The notes beneath the pieces are model-generated. The model searched no databases, was not told the DNA's origin, and saw nothing but the letters and a program-made list of their open reading frames with translations. Below are positions 47,601 through 59,052 of a stretch of 64,000 nt of DNA, one piece after another (within the stretch, counting starts at the first letter, position 1; every line of letters starts with the position of its first letter). Source of the stretch: Stenogyne calaminthoides (Eukaryota > Streptophyta > Magnoliopsida > Lamiales > Lamiaceae). The position numbers and the translations under genes are program-made. The DNA lies in assembly GCA_037126765.1 (NCBI GenBank), contig JBBCBC010000026.1, positions 29,931,698 through 29,995,697 on the forward strand, read 5' to 3'.

Positions 47601-49808
47601 CATGTCCGGAGTCCTGCCAAAAACTCTGTTTTCGGGGAATCTCTCTGTTTCTCTTGAAAAATTTACTGCCAATTCTTGCGGATTTGTGAGTCCTTTGCCG
47701 GATGAGATTGGGAATTTAACGAACTTGTTGTCGTTAAGCCTCGGGTATAATGACTTGACTGGAAAAGTTCCGGTGGTGTTGGGTTCTTTAAGAAACTTGC
47801 AAAAGTTGGAGCTTTATGGGAATAAATTGGAGGGCCCTGTGGATGTTTTGTGCAACCTGGAAAGTGTTTTTAACGTGGATTTACGCGAGAACAGATTTAT
47901 CGGGCAGATTCCAGGGTGTTTCGGGAGCCTTTCTAAGTTGACAGATATCAATTTGGCTTACAATGGATTCAATTCGAGCATTCCGTCGGCATTGTGGTCT
48001 AATGAGTGGATTCTGAAGATGAACTTGTCCAACAATTTGTTAGATGGTTCGTTGCCTCGAGAAATTGCAAGTATGAAGACACTAATAGAGTTGGATCTGT
48101 CTGGAAATCAGATATCAGGCGGAATTCCGAGTGATATTTCGAAGCTTCATAGCTTGATTCATCTCTCGTTGTCGGATAATAAAATGGACGGCCCAATTGG
48201 TGATTCTTTGTCCGAATTGGTGGACTTGCAATACTTGGACTTGTCGCGAAACAGATTTTCCGGTCCAATTCCGGAGTCTTTGGAGAAACTTGCTCAGCTT
48301 ACGTACTTCAACGTTTCGTTCAATGAGCTTAGTGGGGAAATTCCGGATGAAGGGCCTTTTGGGAACTTCACGGAGGCAATGTTCGCGGGTAATAGAGGCT
48401 TGTGTGGAGCGCCACGATTCAAATTGGAGGCTTGCAAGAGAAGTAAGCATTCGAGCAAATCGAAGCATTTGAAGTATATTCTGCCACCTATAGCTGCAGG
48501 ACTTTTAGCTGCCCTGCTTCTAGTCTTCATTCTTATAAGACGGAGTAAGAAATTAACGCCGTCTCAATCTGGCTCGCCTGTTGGACAAATAAACGACAAG
48601 TTTTTCAGTATCATGAAATTCTTTTTACGAACGAGCAACCTTCATGACGAAAAACTTGATTGGAAAAAGGTAGCCGGGTCAGTATACAGGGAGAATTCTC
48701 TGATTCGGATGTTGTTGCTATTAAGGTTTTCAATTTAGACGTGCACGGGGCGATGAAGAGTTTTGATATAGAATGCCAAATGATGCACACAATACGGCAT
48801 AGAAATCTTGTCAAGGTTATCACTTCTTGCTCTAGTGTCGATTTTAAGGCCTTGGTGATGGCGTATATGCCGAATGGTAATCTTGAAAAGTGGCTATACT
48901 CTGCCGAGAGTTCATTGAATATTTTTCAAAGATTTGGAATAATGTTAGACGTGGCATCTGGAATAGAGCATTTGCATGAAGGGTTGACACCCGCGATTGC
49001 TCATTGTGACTTGAAGCCGAACAATATTCTTCTGGATAAAGACATGGTTGCGAAAGTAGGCGATTTTGGAATCGCCAAGCTATTGACGCAAGATCGGAGA
49101 ATGCAACATACCAAAACTCTGGGTACCATTGGGTACATGGCACCGGGTATGATAATCATTAATTTGAGGCTAATCGTTTTATTTATTTTTGTCCTTTAAC
49201 TTTCACTAATTTTGATTTTTGTCCACTAACTTTTTTAACTTGGGATATAGTCCCTTAAATTTACTATATTTAACGTCTTCGTCCTTTTAACCGACTAAAA
49301 TGATGAAAAAGTTGAATTTGAAAAACTTAAGGGACCAATTATTTCAATGACAAAAAAATTAGCGGACTAAAATTAAAAATAATGCAAGTTGTGGGATTAC
49401 ATTTTTTTATGGTAATAATTGTGAATCTAACATGTTGTTTTGTCAACTTTTTTAGAGTACGGGTCTGATGGATTGATATCAACCATGGTGGATGTTTATA
49501 GCTACGGAATTTTGGTGATGGAAATACTAACAAAAAGAAGGCCGACGGATGAGATGTTTGCAGGAGAGTTAACGATGAGGAGATGGGTGTCGGAATCATT
49601 TCCGGGCTCAGTGATGAACATTGTTGATCATGAGCTAGTGAAGATGAGTGATGAAAGTGTTAGGGCCACACATGAGACGTGCTTGATATCAGCGATCGAA
49701 CTAGCTCTAGTGTGCACAGCCGATTGGCCAGAGGAGAGGCCTAATATGAAGGATGTCGTAGCGAGAATGACCAAGATCAAGTTGAACTTGTTGAAAAGCA
49801 AAAGTTAG
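44623..49808 (+). CDS. RLK2: LRR receptor kinase, non-RD LRR-XII (FLS2/EFR/Xa21-like), frame-damaged
   Basis: Plasma-membrane receptor kinase gene with exons 44623-45235, 46787-49146 and 49456-49808 (GT-AG, phases 1 and 1), about 1,100 codons. The start chosen, MGKNTTIPLPLLLIAIYLK, directly precedes the signal peptide; an upstream in-frame Met at 44416 would bury it. Then come the LRRNT cap (TDEMTLLSLQANLN, TPYCTWVGVNCSR), more than 20 LRRs of the xxLGNLSxLxxLxLxxNxxxGxIP kind, a transmembrane helix near 48475-48545, and a kinase with HCDLKPNN (non-RD), VGDFGIAKL and GTIGYMAPEYG. Non-RD LRR-XII kinases usually detect microbial or peptide ligands. Oddity: within 48600-48700 at least five small indels relative to RLK1 scramble the glycine-rich loop, and the frame recovers afterwards. 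Either it is a recent pseudogene or the assembly is wrong there. Intron 1 carries two MITEs and a SINE-like piece. Confidence 0.85.
45355..45571 (-). mobile_element. GTGCACC-type MITE in RLK2 intron 1
   Basis: Inverted relative to the copies in blocks X, Y and Z: it ends CGGTGCACCCGGGTGCAC and CCACTCTAAA. RLK1 lacks it at this place. Confidence 0.5.
45885..45972 (+). mobile_element. Short SINE-like insertion with 13-bp target duplication
   Basis: AATAAGTGCAGTT occurs at 45885-45897 and again at 45960-45972. Between them are about 62 bp containing TTAGTTCGAGTC, a B-box-like tRNA motif, and ending in an A-run (CGATAAAAA). This is the structure of a 5'-truncated SINE. RLK1 lacks it. Confidence 0.6.
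46192..46434. mobile_element. Stowaway MITE in RLK2 intron 1
   Basis: Orthologous to the insertion at 28025-28269, TA-flanked, with CTCCCACCGTACACAAATC and GGTGGACGGAGGTAG ends. Confidence 0.8.
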
Positions 49809-51940
49809 AAGCCAACATACTTGATTAGTTTGAGAAAAAAAGATTGTGTCTTTGTTGAATGTTCCTTCAAACACTTTGTATATGTTCTATGTGGGGTTTG
49901 AAGGAATTTGTGATTGTAAATTATGGATAAATAGTAAAATGTGTGTTTGTTTTGGGGTTCTGTTGAATGCCGAAAAATAGGTGGTGCCGTGATAATGTAA
50001 TATAGAAAGTTTTGTGTGTAATGCTTAACAGTTTAAATTATAAAGAAAAAATGAAAAATTACAACTAGATACAAGATTAGAGTACAAACAATAACTACGA
50101 ATAAAGTGCAGAAAATTTGAACTAAAGTACGATCACCTAGTTGTAATTTTTTGGGTGACTTTGTAGTGAAAGTTTTTTTCTCAGGAAAAAAGTAGTTCAG
50201 TTCATACTAATATTTTAACAAGAGAGAGACAAATTTGTCATATCTAGCGAATTAATATTAATAAAAATGGACTGTTGAGTCATATATGTATCAATATCAT
50301 TTTGAGCTATAAATTTAGGGACGGATCCAGGATTTCATCCCAAAGGACCGAAAATTTCCATTGAATAAGAGTGATAAAATTTTGAAATCCCAACGGGTAC
50401 ATAATGACAGAATTTTATGATTCCCCACCCCCGGGCGATCCATCCCTGGCTATAATTGCTTCAAAAATCGTCTTTACTTTAAATTAGTTCCCACTTATCT
50501 ACCTGTTGGAATAGGTATACATATTGTTTGTCAAATTTTAGTCGGTGTCAATTACAAATTGCAACTTGTATTATTGTCATTTTTCAAATTTTAATATGTA
50601 TATTTTCTATTTTAACAAAATGCAATATATATTAGTAAAAGTGATCGGTTCCAACTCGAGACTTGTTTTTTGTAGAATTTTTCGACTAAATATCGCCTAC
50701 AAATAATATGTTGTATATACCACAATATTAAAAAATATTTTAGCAAACATCAAAATTGAAGAAATTCGATAGAAAGATTTATAAAATAATGAGTGCAATT
50801 TGTAAAAAGGATAATTATATGTTGCAATTTATTATTAACCTTTTTTGGTTAAAATAGTAAGAATAAATTGCACCGATTATTCTTTTTTCTTATTGAGCAT
50901 CCCAACTGTTCGATAGAATGCTTGAACGAGACACGACTCTTGCTTCCGATATTGCTGTATCATTTATTATAATTCAATAATACAATAGAGTTGTTCAGTG
51001 TATTAATGCCAATCTCGAAGTACCAATAATATAAGACAAACTCTAATATGAAAATTTTCATACATGAAATTTTTTTAATTTACAATTAAATTCTGTAATT
51101 GGTGAAGGTAAGACAAAATTGAGTGGTAGTTCACTCGGCCCAAGTGGTTCATAGTTCACCCGGCCCGAATAGGTCATAATTTAGAATTTATTATTTAGTG
51201 TTTAGGATATAGATGGTTTATTGTTTAATGTTTAGGATTGTCCATATGAAAGCATAGACAATTAGCATACCTAAAAGAATCGACCTTTTGGATGCCATTA
51301 TGTATTTAAATTAAACCTAAGCCAAGCGGGATATTTAAATCAGATAATTTGGTGGTGCATTTATAGGATAAAGGAATTAACCTAGATGTAGTTTTGACTA
51401 AATTTTCAACGTTCAACAAAAGTCTAAAATGTTAATTTGATTTCTTCATCTCATTATGATTTTTATTGACTCGGCCAATTCATTTAATATTGGGACAAGC
51501 ATATGGATTAATAATGACCACGGTTCGATTCCTTCTGAATCTTTAACACATTAACCCAGGGTATGGTGGTCCGTTGAATATTTTTTATTATTCCACGTGT
51601 TATTCATTCATATTATGAAATACAAAGTGGAACACTAATTATGAAATAGGTGATCCCATTCCATAATGACTATGGTTCGTGACTTGAAATTTTATAAATA
51701 ATAGCATGAGACTATGTAATTTGAGACGTGTTATAGCATTCAAATAATCCACTCAGACTTAATTAATTCATTTAAGAATTTGAAGGTTAGGATTTAATTA
51801 ACTTTGATCGTTGTCACACGGGGATGATCGATCTCAAAACAAAAACGAAATAAGTATTTTTTTTTATAAATTAATTTGGACGAAGAATCGTTTCATCTAT
51901 TTAAAAAACATAGGAAATACTAATAAACCTGCACGAATTT

Positions 51941-52170
51941 AGAGTGGGTCTCATGTGTGCCCGGGTGCACCATGCACTTATAGTGTATTTTAGAAGTTTG
52001 CAACTATATAAAATAGAAACGTGTAACTATTTCAAACAGAAGCATGCAACTATATTACCACATTAACAATTGCACTCTTCTATATAAATAAATTGCACTT
52101 TTCAATATAACAAATTACACGTTTCTAAAATATACGATGAGTGCACGGTACACTCTGGTGCATAGAAGAC
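51941..52170. mobile_element. GTGCACC-type MITE, copy Z
   Basis: Collinear copy of those in blocks X and Y, with ends AGAGTGGGTCTCATGTG and GTGCACGGTACACTCTGG. Confidence 0.5.
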
Positions 52171-52627
52171 TTAATTTAAATTATCTATATATAGAAAATC
52201 GAATGCTTTCAGATGACTAAGTAAAGTCATTGATTGGTTTCAGATGACTAAGTAAAGTCGCTTTCAACCAAAAAAAAAAAAGACTAATGCTTGATTGGCC
52301 CCACACGCAGGAAGACTTTAAAAATAGGAAATAATATATTTTCCCCAATTACTTTATCACACTTTGATTTTAGTTCTATTTATTTTTATTTTTGTCCAAT
52401 AACTTACATATTTTTGACCAATTGATCATTTTGACTTTTAAATTTTAATTTTCATTCTAAAACTTACTTCAATCAAAACTAAAAAATGATAAAATTATGC
52501 AAATTACATGACGAAAATCAAAATTTAAAAATCAAAAGGACCACAAAAATAGAAATGTGTAAATTACATAACGAAAATTTAAATATAGAAATCAATAGGA
52601 CAAAAATAAAAAAATGGTAAAATTATA

Positions 52628-53033
52628 CACTACAAAAAAATAGTGCATTGCCTACGAAAATTTTCAATATTTTTTCAATATGCCGATATTTCCAACGAAA
52701 ATAAATTTGTCCGTGTGACTTGCCTACAATTTGCCTACAAACTTTTCTAATTATATATATAGACTATTTTTAAACTACATGTATAATTGTTTACATAAAT
52801 GTAAATTGCTAGGAAATTATTTGTGTAGGTAAGTTTGCCTACGAAAATTATAAATGCATAGATAGTTTGCTCGTAGGTAATTTGTTTGTCTAGATTTTTT
52901 TTTAGGTATTTTTAAAAATTAGTAGGCAAATCGTAGACAATCCTTACTTTTTAAGGATCAAATTATTTTTGTAGGAGAATTTCGTAGCCATTAGAAAATT
53001 TTCGTGGGCAATTCTTCATTTTCTTGTAGCAGT
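52628..53033. mobile_element. CACTA-type MITE, copy Z
   Basis: Third copy of the ~405-bp element. Both inverted ends are well preserved (CACTACAAAAAAATAG, and CTTGTAG on the right). Confidence 0.65.
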
Positions 53034-53364
53034 AATAAGACGGAAAAAACTTCTTTCCCCTTTTATTAAATTCTCATTTCCAATCACATTGAAAAACTTA
53101 AACAAAATTCTCTTAACATTTAATACATATGAAGAAATGGTCATAATAATACGAATATAAAGCACTCCACAAAATGTACGTGCTCACCAAAGTCTTCTTA
53201 AACAAAATGTACGTTCGAAGAAAATTCCCAGAAATGCAAGTCTTCTCAACTATCGCATAATAATAAAATACTCCATTCGATTTTTAATACATATCATTTT
53301 AATTTTTACACAAATTTTTTATTAAATATCATTTTAATTATTTTTCCTTATGTACGTTATTTTA

Positions 53365-56300
53365 GGAAAAAATTCATATGAAGTCCTGAATTTAAGGAAT
53401 TGTCTCAAAATAAGGCCCAGATTAATAATTTTCTCAAATTAGGACTTCATTTTCATTTTTTCTCCAATTATGATATATTTTAAAATTGTTAGTCTCAAAT
53501 CTAGAATACTTGACAGCTGATATTTGACGGCATCCAATAACTTCTCTTCCACTCTCTCTTGTTTTCGTCTCTCTTACAATTTGTAGAATAAAATCTTCCA
53601 TTTTAAAGACATCATATCTATTTACTCTTTCAGCAACTAAGAAATTGAAGGAAGGGAATTGAATTGTGATATTAATGATTTTGATCCACATGATTTCGAC
53701 GCACAAAATTTCTGGGAGCATTCGAATGGACTGCAACTAGTGTATATAAAGATAGAGGATTTTTTTAGATTTTTGGGAAAAGTTAGTATCAACACTGACT
53801 CTTCTAATCACTATAGTAAATAGGGCTATGAAACGAAATTATCATTCTTGTAATTCCTAATGCTCAGTGTTTTATATAATATATATTGTTCTGCATCCTG
53901 AATTGATTGTTCTACTTGTTTTGAAAAGTCCTTTTGGGTAATTATGGGTGGAAAAAACATTCTCTGTTGCCTTGCCCTCTATGTTGAAAAAACTAGTAGC
54001 TCTGAGATGTCCATCTCCAACAATAGCGACAAGCAATGAGGGGATAAAGGCTCCCCGGGAATACGTTGATTGCTTCTTCGAAGAGCTGTAACAAGCAGTT
54101 TGCTTCCCTCAATACTAAGTCCATCAACAACTGTTAGTATAGACTGTATAATTTTAGGATTGGCTTTATTTGGTAAATTGTAATAATACTTGACATTAAT
54201 AGAAGAACAGCAATGTATTTTGTGTTTGAATACTCCATATGTGAAGCGAAATGTGATTGGATTTTTAAGAAAATTGATACTTCAATTGTTAAACACTCAA
54301 TCGTATGGAACAGTATGAATAATAACAGCTTTCCTGAAGATTTAAATTGAGGATATGATGAATTTCCATCAAATGTGTACTAATGTTGAGAAATTGCATT
54401 AAATAATTAGGGCAAAGAACAGTAATACAGTAATAGTAGACACATCCCTGATCCCTCCCACAATTGAAAAAACAGCAGGAGAAATTGAAAAAAAGAAGGA
54501 AAAAACGTTCCACAGCCCATAACACTCACTGATTCCTCAATTAAGCAGCATTTATAGATTCTGCATTTCCAATCTCTTTCATCAGTTTGATCAATTACTA
54601 TTATTTTTTTCTATTTTCTGACAATATTTGTAGAATAAAAACTATGGATTCTGTGTCTTCATCTTTTCTACCTAAATTACCAGCATTTGCTATTATGGGA
54701 TATAGTTTGAGTTCCAGCATTTGTACTAAGGACTGCAACTTTGAGAAAACTTTCTTAGAAAAATATAATATGCAGGCAAACCAGATATGAGAAAGTGAAA
54801 AATCAAGCAAAGTTTATCATATACTTTGAGGCTCAACTATATATATAATGGCAAGCACAACAATGATGGGAAGTTATATTCTACTTTATGTGGTTCTGTT
54901 CATGATTTAGCACCCATATACTTTACTAAACAAAAGTTACTAATCAAAACAGAGAAAGTCACAACTATATATGTATCAACTAAGATTATGAAACATTCAT
55001 TTCTAGTTCAACCAAATCTTCTCTAATGCATCAAACTGTAGAATCATTTTGAGGCACTGCATCTCGTGATAGTCCGTCCTAATAAGAAAAACAAATAATT
55101 ATTTTAGAAAAGTTAGTGAAAAAATAATAATAAAATTAATTTTATGTTAATATTTGAAAAAGAAATAACCTGATCATCCCGCTTATTTTTGCAGCCCCTT
55201 TTATTGTGACCAAGTTCTCCACATTTACCACATTTTGTTGGTCCATATTTCCTTTTAGCTTTATGACGATCTCTAGACTCAGCAGGGTCTTTTGCTCTGC
55301 GCTTCTTTGGCCTCCCTGCTGACCTTCTATAAGGGGGTGGTAGAATGAGCCCATGATCACTTTTAGGCCAAAAGTGTGGACCCGTCAAAGGATATATACA
55401 ATGGCGGTAAGCTTTCAAGAATGTCTCCCTTGTGAAATAATCACTCACATAATCTTCATGGTTTCTCTTTATTTTTTCTATGGCAGCTACAACATGCTTG
55501 CAAGGAATTCCCGATATATCCCAATTTCTACAAGTGCATGTGTAAGTGTCAAGATTCACAATGAATTTCTCAGGTCTACGAGATACCTCAAAGATAGCCC
55601 TCTGCCAATCCCCACATGGAGCTGCATCCCACACTTTACTATCCACAATTGATATATTTAGCTTCTCGATTATGTGAGGACACAATTCACAATTTATTTT
55701 CCTCATCTTTTCTCCATTTTCATACATTCTCGTCATCGCTTGAGACTGTATATTCTTAATTAAAGAAGTAACTCCTCCACCTCTATATGCTAAGATTTTA
55801 CCATTGAAACACTCAACAATGTTGCTTGAAATAGCAGATGACTTCACATGAGCTTCAAAGCCAGCTTTGCTCCATCTTTCCATGCCAATATCGCTTAAAG
55901 TGTTTCCAAGCCTCTTCACAAGTTCGTTGTATCTCATTCATGTGAACATTGTAGTCCACAATGGTGGTGGAATTTACTGCTTTCCAAAATTGATTCGCTA
56001 CATGTTTATCTCTCCATCTTTTTTTTGAAATTACGGAACAAATATAAAACACATAGCCTATGATACTTGGACGGATACACGTCATTCAAAGCTGAAACAA
56101 GACCCTGTTGGTAATTTAAATTAAATCAACATATTAAGTAAAGTATGTACGTGATCATATTGATATAACAAAAGAACAAATTAATGCAAGTTATTACCTT
56201 TCCTTGATCTGAAATAAAAGTCCATCTTTCACCATGTGGGGAACTAAGCCCAATATCTCTCATCAGGTTACTTAAAAACCAAGACCATGTCTCTCTAGTT

Positions 56301-57890
56301 TTTGAAGGAACTATAGCGAATGCTATAAGAAAGAGACAATTGTTTCCATCCCGCTAAAAAACCCTTCTTACATGCATCTATACATATATAAAGTCGATCA
56401 AATCGAGAAGGTACTCCCGGAGCCAATATTTCAAAAGTAGTCCCAGGATTAGTTCTCAATAATTCCTCACGATAGTCCCACAATCTTGCAAATTGTTCAT
56501 CGTGATTTCCATCCATAGATTGAAGTGCGAGATTTCGTACTCTGTATGCTTTTGCCCTACTAAGTTTCATATTAAACTCCCCAGCAATATGAGCTCCCAA
56601 CTCTGACTCTGTCATATTTGGAAATTTTTTCAAGTCATTAACCACCTTCTTGCTCAACCATTTGGTATCAATAAACTTGGCTTTTGCATCTCCTTTCTTA
56701 CAATTATGTTCTTCATAATATGTTTTCACCTCATAAGTTTCGAGGTGGCCCACTTTTGAAAAGTAAATAAGCCATGGGAAATAATTGAACGTCGTGCTCT
56801 ACACCTTTTTCTATCTTTCCTCACAATTGATAAGCTATAGTTGTTGTATGCACTGTAACTTTTCACAGTCTCGTAAAATTCTTCAATGGAAGAGAACTTT
56901 TGGCCTACTTTAAAAGACACTTGTTTGTTTGTACTTTGAACACATATTGAGTCGACTTCCTCCCATTCATCCTGAAATAATCATGAGAATCTTCTATGGT
57001 CCTCAATTTACTCAGTGATATTATTGAACCATTAGACAGGTTACTATGATTGTCGCTGGTGTGAATTTGATAGAAATCATCATCTAACATCTACAAAGGG
57101 AGAAGTTACAGACCAAGATAATCAACAATGAAAAATTACTTTGATAATACACATAGAATATGATTATAGAAATTTTAAAACTTGGTAAATAGATAAATTT
57201 TCCAATAGGCAACAAAGAATTCATGTTTAGCCGAAACAATAATTATAAGCACTTTAAAATGAAAATGGAAAGTTATTTTGGAGAAGTTAGTATCAACACT
57301 GACTTTTCTAATCACTATAGTAAATAGGGCTATGCAACGAAATTATCATTCTTGTAATTCCTAATGCTCGATGTTTTTATATAATATATATTGTTCTCGC
57401 ATCCGAATTGATTGTTCTCATATATACTTTTTTTCTTAATCACTTTACACAGTGAAAGGAAATAAAAATTAAAAATTGATTATATGTCCATACCTCTTAG
57501 ATCGCCAAAACTTGAGAATCCAGTGATTGATGAAAAGTACAGATGGGAAAAAGAAAACTAGGGCTCTGCAATATTTGAATCCTACATCTTTCATACTTAC
57601 ACCTTTGTTCATTGAAATAAAAGATTTTTCCCTCTTAGAGAAGAGAAAATAAGCCGCACGGGAGAAAATAAAAAAGAGAAGTTATTGGAAGGAAAATAAA
57701 AAAAGAAAGTTATTGGATTCCGTCAAACACACCAAAGAAAGGAAGTATTCTAGATTTGAGACTAATAATTTTAAAATATATCTTAATTTGAGAAAGAGTG
57801 AAATATGAAGCCCTAATTTGAGACAATTGGTAATTTGGGCCTTATTTTGAGACAATTCCTTAAATTCAGGCCATAATATGATTTTTTTCC
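53365..57890 (-). mobile_element. Full-length Mutator-like element (MULE) with long TIRs and 9-bp TSD
   Basis: A 4,526-bp element with inverted repeats of about 200 bp: the left end GGAAAAAATTCATATGAAG is matched by the inverse of the right end, GGAAAAAAATCATATTATGG, and both continue TGAATTTAAGGAATTGTCTC. It is flanked by a perfect 9-bp duplication GTTATTTTA (53356-53364 and 57891-57899), the hallmark of Mutator transposition. The - strand transposase gene occupies the right half. About 1.4 kb between the left repeat and the gene is non-transposase sequence. Partial copies are at 35175 and 41633. Confidence 0.92.
55113..57090 (-). pseudogene. MULE transposase (MuDR type), defective
   Basis: Reading from 57090 downward: an N-terminal segment, a MuDR DNA-binding-type domain (VGQKFSSIEEFYETVKSYSA), the conserved N-terminal region (TYYEEHNCKKGDAKAKFI, KLSRAKAYR), part of the DDE domain (RDGNNCLFLIAFAIVPSK, ETWSWFLSNL, ERWTFISDQGK), a C-terminal block (NSTTIVDYNVHMNEIQRTCE, SSNIVECFNGKILAYR), a SWIM zinc-binding motif (TCTCRNWDISGIPCKHVV) and a CCHC knuckle (CGKCGELGHNKRGC). 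Frame breaks separate these parts. The stretch that should carry the first catalytic Asp is missing: residues ACKKGFLAG run almost directly into RDGNN. The enzyme is therefore inactive, though the termini could still be moved by a relative elsewhere. Confidence 0.85.
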
Positions 57891-57899
57891 GTTATTTTA

Positions 57900-58250
57900 C
57901 CACTATTTCTTTTCAACTCATAAAATTAATTTTCCACAAATCTTTCCATCTATCTTTTCTCTAATTTAGGGATATTTATTTGTGATCTAATTAATTAAGG
58001 GAAATATTGGCCAAAAAAAAACACTACCTTAATTTGTAGTTAATTTAATTCTAAAATGATATGTATTAAAAATTGGAGGGAGTATAAAGCACGAAAATCA
58101 TCCAAGTCGTGTTTCAAGTTTAATAAATAGAAAACAGATTTAGTTACTCCACAAAATTACTATTCACTTTATTACCTATACATTAAATACATCCCCCGAC
58201 TGACTTTACAAAATAAATCGTAGCTGCAGCTTCAGTTCAATAATCCATTA
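57900..58250. other. Intergenic, AT-rich
   Basis: No coding region was seen. A Stowaway-like end (TTGGAGGGAGTA) lies near 58074-58085. Confidence 0.45.
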
Positions 58251-58498
58251 ATGGCAATTTCAAAAAGGTTGTTCATTCACCTATCAAACTAATATACAAC
58301 ATATTACATATGTATAACATCAAATTCCTTTTCATATTAGATCTCTCTGTTTATTTTTTTAATAAAAGATTTATTGGCACTTTGGCAGATGAAAGCTTGC
58401 CAAAGGATGGGAAAAATCGCGGTGGTGATGGCGGTAGAGGCCGTAGTTATGGTTATCGTAGTTATAGCTGCATGCTTGTTTTGAATTTCCAGTGGTAA
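58251..58498 (+). pseudogene. Secreted-peptide family relic on the + strand
   Basis: Exon 2 (58389-58498) follows the acceptor TTTGGCAG|ATGAAAGC and reads ESLPKDGKNRGGDGGRGRSY, then GYRSYSC and an unrelated hydrophobic end before TAA. ESL-KDG and RSYGYR align with ESLEKD and RSFGYR of the other members. The second half of the tail has lost the cysteine pattern. A possible start of exon 1, MAISKRLFIH at 58251, resembles MTSYKRLLFL of gene 2 but ends in a stop after 13 codons. It looks like a decayed paralogue. Confidence 0.55.
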
Positions 58499-58720
58499 TT
58501 TTTATTCAGATGAATTTTTAATTTCAATACATCAGATTTACAGAATTGAAGAATAAATATGGGTGATTGTCTCAATCTATATATGCCAAAAACATGGATA
58601 GTTATGGTCATTGTATTGATGTTTAATCCGGGGATCGATCAAATATATACCCATCATCCAACGATCTGAACTTGTAGAGAGATGTGTAATTAATTCTTTC
58701 ATTATTTTCCCAAACGCACA

Positions 58721-59042
58721 TTACGGGCTGTCGCACCCCAAACCCCTGGACCAGGTTTTGCATGAAGCCGTAGGAGCCGGAGGGGGAAGATTAACTCTTT
58801 GAAAGCTCACACCAACTCCTCCCTTGTCGAAACTGCGACCATCGCCACGCCTTCCGTCCTTCTCCAAGCTTTCATCTGTATTAACAACTTTTTTAAATTA
58901 AAACAATTCATAAGTATGAAGTAAATCATTTTAAATGATTGATAGCGTGCATGAAATTGTTACGAGAATATTGGAGCTTACTTGTTTGATCATGTGATGC
59001 AGCCACCTCAGGAGAGGCGAAGAAAGAATAGGCAATTACCAT
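58721..59042 (-). pseudogene. Secreted-peptide gene 3, signal-peptide exon interrupted by copia B
   Basis: Exon 2 (58875-58721, acceptor TTAATACAG|ATGAAAGC) is fully open for 50 codons: ESLEKDGRRGDGRSFDKGG, a Pro-rich piece (NLPPPAPTAS) and CKTWSRGLGCDSP, where one Cys of each pair remains with the same spacing of eight residues. Exon 1 (donor ACAA|GTAAGC at 58981) still encodes SPEVAASHDQT, very like QVAASHDQT in gene 1. Its 5' half is replaced at 59053 by the LTR of copia B. A Met at 59042 remains but leaves only a short hydrophobic stretch (VIAYSFFAS). Export is doubtful and the promoter is gone. Confidence 0.65.
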
Positions 59043-59052
59043 ACCTAAAAGA

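Larger units (their letters stand above)
49809..53364. other. Non-coding block Z downstream of RLK2
   Basis: After the RLK2 3' end this block is collinear with X and Y up to the MULE. It carries the third copies of both MITEs. No gene is seen. The target-site copy GTTATTTTA at 53356-53364 closes it. Confidence 0.6.
50130..58770. repeat. Receptor-flank repeat unit Z
   Basis: Most complete copy: MITEs, full MULE, and the two convergent peptide-gene relics. Confidence 0.8.

Noticed and set aside
53434..53736. ~100-codon open stretch on the - strand, repeated at 35219 and 41716
   Set aside because: It overlaps the MULE terminal inverted repeat and has no recognisable domain; conservation follows from element copies.
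54587..54790. 67-codon frame (MDSVSSSFLPKLPAFAIM part), repeated at 36359 and 42876
   Set aside because: It is in non-transposase cargo of the MULE, its conservation follows element copies, and no domain or splice structure is visible.
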